Assembly: GCA_945889575.1 (NCBI GenBank)
Contig: CAMDBY010000006.1
Span: 1 to 19,550, forward strand
Reading direction: 5' to 3'
Length of the DNA: 19,550 bases
Source of the DNA: Bifidobacterium breve
Lineage (GTDB): Bacteria > Actinomycetota > Acidimicrobiia > Acidimicrobiales > Ilumatobacteraceae
Made by a program: the position numbers and the translations under genes. The notes below the pieces were generated by a model, which made no database searches, had not been told where the DNA came from, and saw only the letters and a list, made by a program, of their open reading frames with translations. This document shows positions 16,341 through 19,550 of this stretch, piece by piece (the first letter of the stretch is position 1; each line of letters begins with the position of its first letter).

Positions 16341-16940
16341 AAGAAGGCAGCTCCAGCGAAAAAAGTTGTTCCTGCGAAGAAGGTTTTTCCTGTCAAGAAA
16401 GTTGTCCCAGCTAAGAAGGCAGCTCCTGCAAAAGTTGTTGCTGCGGCACCTGTTGTTGTTGTCCCTGCGCCGGCTCCTGCAAAAAAAGTTGTTAAAAAGC
16501 CAGAGCCACCGAAGCGTCCCGTCATTGTGAAGGGCCCATCCGAAGATGGCATCACGTCGTCAAAAGATTTTGATTTGAAGTTCCTCTTCGCACAACGTGA
16601 AGCTCTTCAGACAGAGCGCATCAAGCTGGTCGGCCAGGCTAATCGTCTAGAGAGTGAAGCAAACGCCATGATCGCTGATGCTGAAATGGGTGACGTGAAG
16701 TTTGATGACGAAGGCGGCGAAGGTGACACCATGGTTGTCGAGCGCGAACAAGATCTTGTTTTGTCAGCTGCGGCTCGCCAAACGGTTGAAGAGATTGATG
16801 CTTCACTCGCTCGTATGAAAACTGGCGAGTATGGCTATTCCGTTGTTTCAGTCCTGCCAATTCCCAAGGAGCGTCTGCGCGCTATTCCTTGGGCGACAGA
16901 GCTTGTTACTGAACGTGCCGGTGGACTAGGACGCCGCTAG
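16305..16940 (+). CDS. DksA/TraR-like (YlyA-type) RNA-polymerase-associated protein with basic tail, zinc finger lost
   Basis: This is a 211-residue reading if it starts at GTG 16305, 6 nt after the amber codon and in the same frame as the upstream Lys-rich part. Residues 1 to about 65 continue the Lys/Ala/Pro/Val-rich tail. From about residue 90, FLFAQREALQTERIKLVGQ begins a coiled-coil hairpin with an acidic tip (DVKFDDEGGEGD) and returns through VEREQDLVLSAAARQTVEEIDASLARM. The pattern GEYGYSVVSVLPIPKERLRAIPWA then matches the DksA/TraR zinc-finger region, but the C-x2-C pair is S179/S182 and the second pair is also gone; the protein has no Cys. DksA-like proteins bind in the RNA polymerase secondary channel and alter initiation. 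In B. subtilis the gene between ileS and lspA is the DksA-like ylyA. Restart at this GTG is unproven; AGAAGG at 16297-16302 is only 2 nt away. Confidence 0.75.
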   Translation: MKKALAKKAAPVKKAAPAKKVVPAKKVFPVKKVVPAKKAAPAKVVAAAPVVVVPAPAPAKKVVKKPEPPKRPVIVKGPSEDGITSSKDFDLKFLFAQREALQTERIKLVGQANRLESEANAMIADAEMGDVKFDDEGGEGDTMVVEREQDLVLSAAARQTVEEIDASLARMKTGEYGYSVVSVLPIPKERLRAIPWATELVTERAGGLGRR

Positions 16941-16956
16941 GCGTTCCAGCACATCT

Positions 16957-17445
16957 GTGTTCGCAATTCGTCGTCAGGCGATTCTTATAGGGTTCGTAGT
17001 TCTTCTTGACCAGGTGACGAAGTCATGGGCGGTGTCTGCATTGGCTGATGGACATGTCATTCATGTCGTTGGATCTCTGCAGTTTTCACTCGGATTCAAT
17101 AGTGGTTTTGCATTCTCTCAGGGCCAAAGCATGGGACCGGTTGTAGGTGTTTTTGCCATTATCGCTGTTTTGTTTTTGTTGCGCGCAGTACGAAAGGCCA
17201 CTACACAAATTTCTGCACTGGCACTATGCGCCATTGTCGCAGGTGCAATTGGAAATATTGCTGACCGAATCTTTCGTGGTGAGGGTTGGTTACATGGTCG
17301 AGTCGTTGATTTCATCGACGTGCAGTGGTGGCCAGTGTTTAATGTTGCAGATTCATCGATAACTGTGGGGGCATGTGCGCTTATTGCTGCCATGCTGATG
17401 GAAGCACGTAACGGAAAAGGTGTTGACAAAACACATGAAAGTTGA
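16957..17445 (+). CDS. lspA: Lipoprotein signal peptidase II LspA
   Basis: This 162-residue integral membrane aspartyl protease removes signal peptides from prolipoproteins after lipid attachment. Four hydrophobic segments are visible. Family boxes are DQVTKSWA (about 19-26), FNSGFAFS (usual form NxGAAFS), GNIADRIFRG with catalytic D103, and VVDFIDVQWWPVFNVADSSITVG with catalytic D132. GTG 16957 is the start that fits the family N terminus, 16 nt after the DksA-like gene; the ribosome site is weak. Its 3' end overlaps rluD. Confidence 0.95.
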   Translation: MFAIRRQAILIGFVVLLDQVTKSWAVSALADGHVIHVVGSLQFSLGFNSGFAFSQGQSMGPVVGVFAIIAVLFLLRAVRKATTQISALALCAIVAGAIGNIADRIFRGEGWLHGRVVDFIDVQWWPVFNVADSSITVGACALIAAMLMEARNGKGVDKTHES

Positions 17446-18370
17446 AGAAACACTGCCAGCGGCACTGAACAATGAACGCCTCGACCGCATTGTGTCGCTG
17501 ATTGCTGATATTTCTCGTACCGATGCCTCGAAATTGATTGCAAGTGGGGGTGCCACAGTTGATGGTGCGCCAGCACCATCTGGGAAAATCCGATTACATG
17601 AAGGACAAATTGTTGTTGTTGATCTTGACATGGTGCCCGTAGCTGAACCTCCAGGTCCAGACGCAAGCATTGTGCTTGATGTTGTCTATGTCGACGACGA
17701 CATCATCGTGGTGAATAAGACGGCGGGTCTCGTCGTGCACCCAGCATCGGGTCACGGCCTCGGAACATTAGTGAATGGTATTTTGGCGTTATATCCCGAA
17801 GTGGCTGATGTAGGACAACCTGCTCGTCCCGGAATTGTGCATCGTCTTGATGCTGGCACTACTGGAATGATGGTTGTTGCGCGCTCGCAACGTGCATACG
17901 ACTCACTGGTATTGGCATTGACCGAACATGAGGTAGGTCGTGAGTACATAACGCTTGCATGGGGTCACTTCGATTCACCGACAGCTGTTGTTGATGCAGC
18001 GATGGGGCGCGACCCGCGCGATCCGATGCGCATGGCTGTTGTTCATAATGGCAAGTGGGCGCGTACGCATCTTGAGGTTGAGACTGAATTTAATCATCCT
18101 GCGTTGTTAACGCTGGTGCGATGCTCGCTTGAAACTGGTCGCACGCATCAGATTCGTGTGCATCTCGCAGCTGTTGGTCATCCTGTTGTTGGCGATGCTA
18201 TGTATGGCGGCGCAAAGTCAGCATTGGTGGCACCGCGACCCATGTTGCACGCACGACGGTTAACACTGATTCATCCTGGTTCGGGAGAAGAAATGTCATT
18301 CGAAGCGACGCTGCCAGCCGACATGGCTGCAATCATTGCGAAGTGCTCGTTCGAGATTCCAGAAAAATAA
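17435..18370 (+). CDS. rluD: RluD-family 23S rRNA pseudouridine synthase
   Basis: This protein of about 311 residues belongs to the RluA/RluD family, which isomerises uridine to pseudouridine in 23S rRNA. An N-terminal S4 RNA-binding domain (about residues 8-70, from ERLDRIVSLIADISRTDASK) precedes the catalytic domain. Motif II is HRLD at 136-139 with catalytic D139, in PGIVHRLDAGTTGMMVVA; ETGRTHQIRVHLAAVGHPVVGD is the other hallmark. The family member (RluD against RluA or RluC) cannot be fixed from sequence alone; gene order (lspA-rluD, as B. subtilis lspA-ylyB) favours RluD. ATG 17435 overlaps lspA by 11 nt; GTG 17420, five codons upstream, is an alternative start. Confidence 0.93.
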   Translation: MKVEETLPAALNNERLDRIVSLIADISRTDASKLIASGGATVDGAPAPSGKIRLHEGQIVVVDLDMVPVAEPPGPDASIVLDVVYVDDDIIVVNKTAGLVVHPASGHGLGTLVNGILALYPEVADVGQPARPGIVHRLDAGTTGMMVVARSQRAYDSLVLALTEHEVGREYITLAWGHFDSPTAVVDAAMGRDPRDPMRMAVVHNGKWARTHLEVETEFNHPALLTLVRCSLETGRTHQIRVHLAAVGHPVVGDAMYGGAKSALVAPRPMLHARRLTLIHPGSGEEMSFEATLPADMAAIIAKCSFEIPEK

Positions 18371-18380
18371 TTTCCACTAC

Positions 18381-18836
18381 TTAGTGAGAGTGCGGAGTGT
18401 TCTTCGGCCAAGGCCCTGTGCCCGTTGCGGCTGATGCAATAGTGGCAAGTGTGTAATCGTTCAGGTGGTCGCGCATGTGATGAGCTGCAACATCCCAAAT
18501 AGCGAGCAAGACGCATTGTCCTTCGTGATCACACGAGCCGTCTTGATGGGGCTGTCCAAAGTCACCAAGGGTGATGGGTCCGTCGACGGCAGAAATAATG
18601 TCGGACAGACGAATATCGGCAGGAGCCTTGGCTAAGACATAGCCGCCGCCAACTCCGCGCTTCGAACGTACAAGTCCTGCACCTTTCAGAGCGAGGAGAA
18701 TTTGTTCGAGATAGGGCTGCGGAAGCGCAGTGCGCTCGGCAATGTCTCTGACGGAGGTCGGAAGTGCGGTCTCGGAATGGAGCGCTAGCGACAATAGGGC
18801 TCGACAGGCATAATCACCTCGCGTAGAAACTCGCAC
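18381..18836 (-). CDS. Rrf2/IscR-family transcriptional regulator
   Basis: This 151-residue winged-helix regulator belongs to a family whose members sense iron-sulfur status, nitric oxide, redox or cysteine. The N terminus MRVSTRGDYACRALLSLAL is characteristic. The helix-turn-helix covers about residues 28-52 (SVRDIAERTALPQPYLEQIL) and the wing follows (RSKRGVGGGYVLAK). In the ligand region only two of the three IscR-type cysteines are present, C102 and C108 (C-x5-C). A cluster could still form with other ligands such as H104 or an N-terminal residue, as described for RsrR. It starts at GTG 18836 without a Shine-Dalgarno, is convergent with rluD (10-nt gap) and divergent from the phosphatase-like gene. 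Its target is unknown. Confidence 0.88.
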   Translation of the reverse strand: MRVSTRGDYACRALLSLALHSETALPTSVRDIAERTALPQPYLEQILLALKGAGLVRSKRGVGGGYVLAKAPADIRLSDIISAVDGPITLGDFGQPHQDGSCDHEGQCVLLAIWDVAAHHMRDHLNDYTLATIASAATGTGPWPKNTPHSH

Positions 18837-18842
18837 ATGACC

Positions 18843-18848
18843 ATCGTA
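18843..18848 (-). promoter_or_regulatory. Probable leaderless -10 element of the rrf2 gene
   Basis: Read on the minus strand, TACGAT is followed by 6 nt and then the GTG at 18836. This is the TANNNT-N6-start layout also seen at sepF and ileS. No -35 box is evident and there is no ribosome site. Confidence 0.5.
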
Positions 18849-18853
18849 GGTGG

Positions 18854-18859
18854 TTGGAT
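18854..18859 (+). promoter_or_regulatory. Possible leaderless -10 element of the divergent phosphatase-like gene
   Basis: TTGGAT lies exactly 6 nt before GTG 18866. It fits TANNNT except at position 2, so it is weaker than the others. The 29-bp gap between the two divergent start codons must hold both promoters if these starts are correct. Confidence 0.3.
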
Positions 18860-18865
18860 AGTGGG

Positions 18866-19550
18866 GTGAGTGCTCCGTTGCCAGTTCTACCCAATTACGC
18901 CAATGGGTGCCTGTCAGGCATCATCCCCGCGTTGTGTGCTCCAGGCGGTCCCAGAACTGTGCCTGCGTGGATGCCAGCCACGGTGAGGGGAGCACAACGT
19001 GTTGTTGTACTTCTTATTGATGGCCTCGGCTGGAATCAGTTACAGACTCATCAACACTGCATGCCGACGTTGTCTGGTTTTGAAGGCTCTTTCATCACCA
19101 CAGTTGCTCCGTCAACCACAGCAACGGCGTTGACCTCGCTGACGACTGGATTATCGCCAGGCGAACACGGCCTGCTCGGGTATCGCATCGATATGGGCGA
19201 CACGGTGATGAATGTGTTGCGGTGGGGAGACGAGAACGGTGATTTACGCCGTCGGTACCCGCCCAATTTGGTGCAACCATGCCCGCCATTTCTCGGATCT
19301 AGGGTTCCGGTTCTCAGTAAGGGTGAATTAGAGGGAAGTGGATTCACGCTGGCCCATCTCGCAGATGTGAAGCACATGGGATGGCGCGCGGCAAGCAGTA
19401 TTCCGGTGTTGGTTCGTCAGGCTCTCGATGCAGGTGAAGATTTTGTGTACGCGTACTACGACGGAGTGGACAAGATTGCCCACGAACGTGGATTTGGTGA
19501 TTTTTATGATTCTGAGTTGCGTGCTGCTGACGGGATAGTGGCAGACATCT
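18866..19550 (+). CDS. Alkaline phosphatase superfamily protein (type I phosphodiesterase/nucleotide pyrophosphatase-like), 5' part
   Basis: The frame is open from GTG 18866 to the window end (228 codons), so the gene is incomplete. VVVLLIDGLGWN carries the first metal Asp (D52). APSTTATALTSLTTGLSPGEHGLLGY is the nucleophile region, with Thr85 the likely nucleophile by comparison with nucleotide pyrophosphatases. YYDGVDKIAHERG supplies D202 and H206, as in the D-x3-H metal site. The family hydrolyses phosphodiesters or phosphomonoesters; substrate and location cannot be told, and no signal peptide is seen, so it may be cytoplasmic. GTG 18866 gives an N-terminal extension of the kind seen in actinobacterial homologues; ATG 18971 is an alternative start. 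The rest of the metal site lies beyond the window. Confidence 0.82.
   Translation, partial: MSAPLPVLPNYANGCLSGIIPALCAPGGPRTVPAWMPATVRGAQRVVVLLIDGLGWNQLQTHQHCMPTLSGFEGSFITTVAPSTTATALTSLTTGLSPGEHGLLGYRIDMGDTVMNVLRWGDENGDLRRRYPPNLVQPCPPFLGSRVPVLSKGELEGSGFTLAHLADVKHMGWRAASSIPVLVRQALDAGEDFVYAYYDGVDKIAHERGFGDFYDSELRAADGIVADI

Noticed and set aside
16007..16555. A 182-codon open frame on the minus strand rich in Ala, Gly, Phe and Thr
   Set aside because: It is the complement of the Lys/Ala/Pro repeat region; its length and composition follow from the repeat on the coding strand, and it has no family features.
18371..18390. A possible bidirectional terminator between rluD and the rrf2 gene (CACTA..TAGTG)
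   Set aside because: The stem is only 4-5 AT-containing pairs with almost no loop and no T-run on either strand.

Overview
This window is a compact cell-wall and cell-division (dcw) gene cluster followed by a translation and lipoprotein-processing segment. It probably comes from an actinobacterium. Supporting signs are a SepF/YggT pair next to ftsZ, a meso-diaminopimelate-type MurE (DNPR motif), a long acidic FtsQ tail, a type-2-like IleRS and a Lys/Ala/Pro-rich tail on a DksA-like protein. G+C looks close to 50% by eye, low for the phylum. Together with the very tight spacing this suggests a streamlined, perhaps aquatic, lineage such as Acidimicrobiia. The phylum is fairly secure; the class is a guess.

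Layout. Positions 1-10163 (+ strand): the 3' end of ftsI, then murE, mraY, murD, ftsW, murG, murC, murB and ftsQ. Junctions are overlaps of 1-4 nt or gaps of at most 14 nt, so this looks like one operon. It carries UDP-MurNAc-peptide synthesis (MurB, MurC, MurD, MurE), the lipid I/II steps (MraY, MurG) and septal wall polymerisation and assembly (FtsW, FtsI, FtsQ). murF is absent from its usual place. A 99-bp spacer with two small inverted repeats precedes ftsZ (10263-11366), followed by yggS, sepF and yggT. Positions 12886-18370 hold ileS, a histone-H1-like/DksA-like gene split by an in-frame amber codon, lspA and rluD, the same order as ileS-ylyA-lspA-ylyB in Bacillus subtilis. Convergent to rluD is an Rrf2-family regulator (18381-18836, minus). 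It is divergently paired, across 29 bp, with an alkaline-phosphatase-superfamily gene that runs off the window end.

Regulation. Three genes without a Shine-Dalgarno sequence (sepF, ileS, rrf2) have a TANNNT -10-like hexamer exactly 6 nt before the start codon, the geometry expected of leaderless transcripts. ftsZ, murD and the DksA-like gene have clear Shine-Dalgarno sequences. The DksA-like gene also has a -35/-10 pair and a roughly 40-nt leader.

No tRNA, rRNA, insertion sequence, CRISPR array or convincing intrinsic terminator was seen. No stretch over 100 bases lacks a gene. The window is mostly an ordinary dcw cluster. Its most notable features are the amber codon inside a 45-bp repeat array of the H1-like/DksA-like gene, the leaderless promoter pattern, the missing murF/divIVA/pgeF, and the acidic repeated motif in FtsQ.
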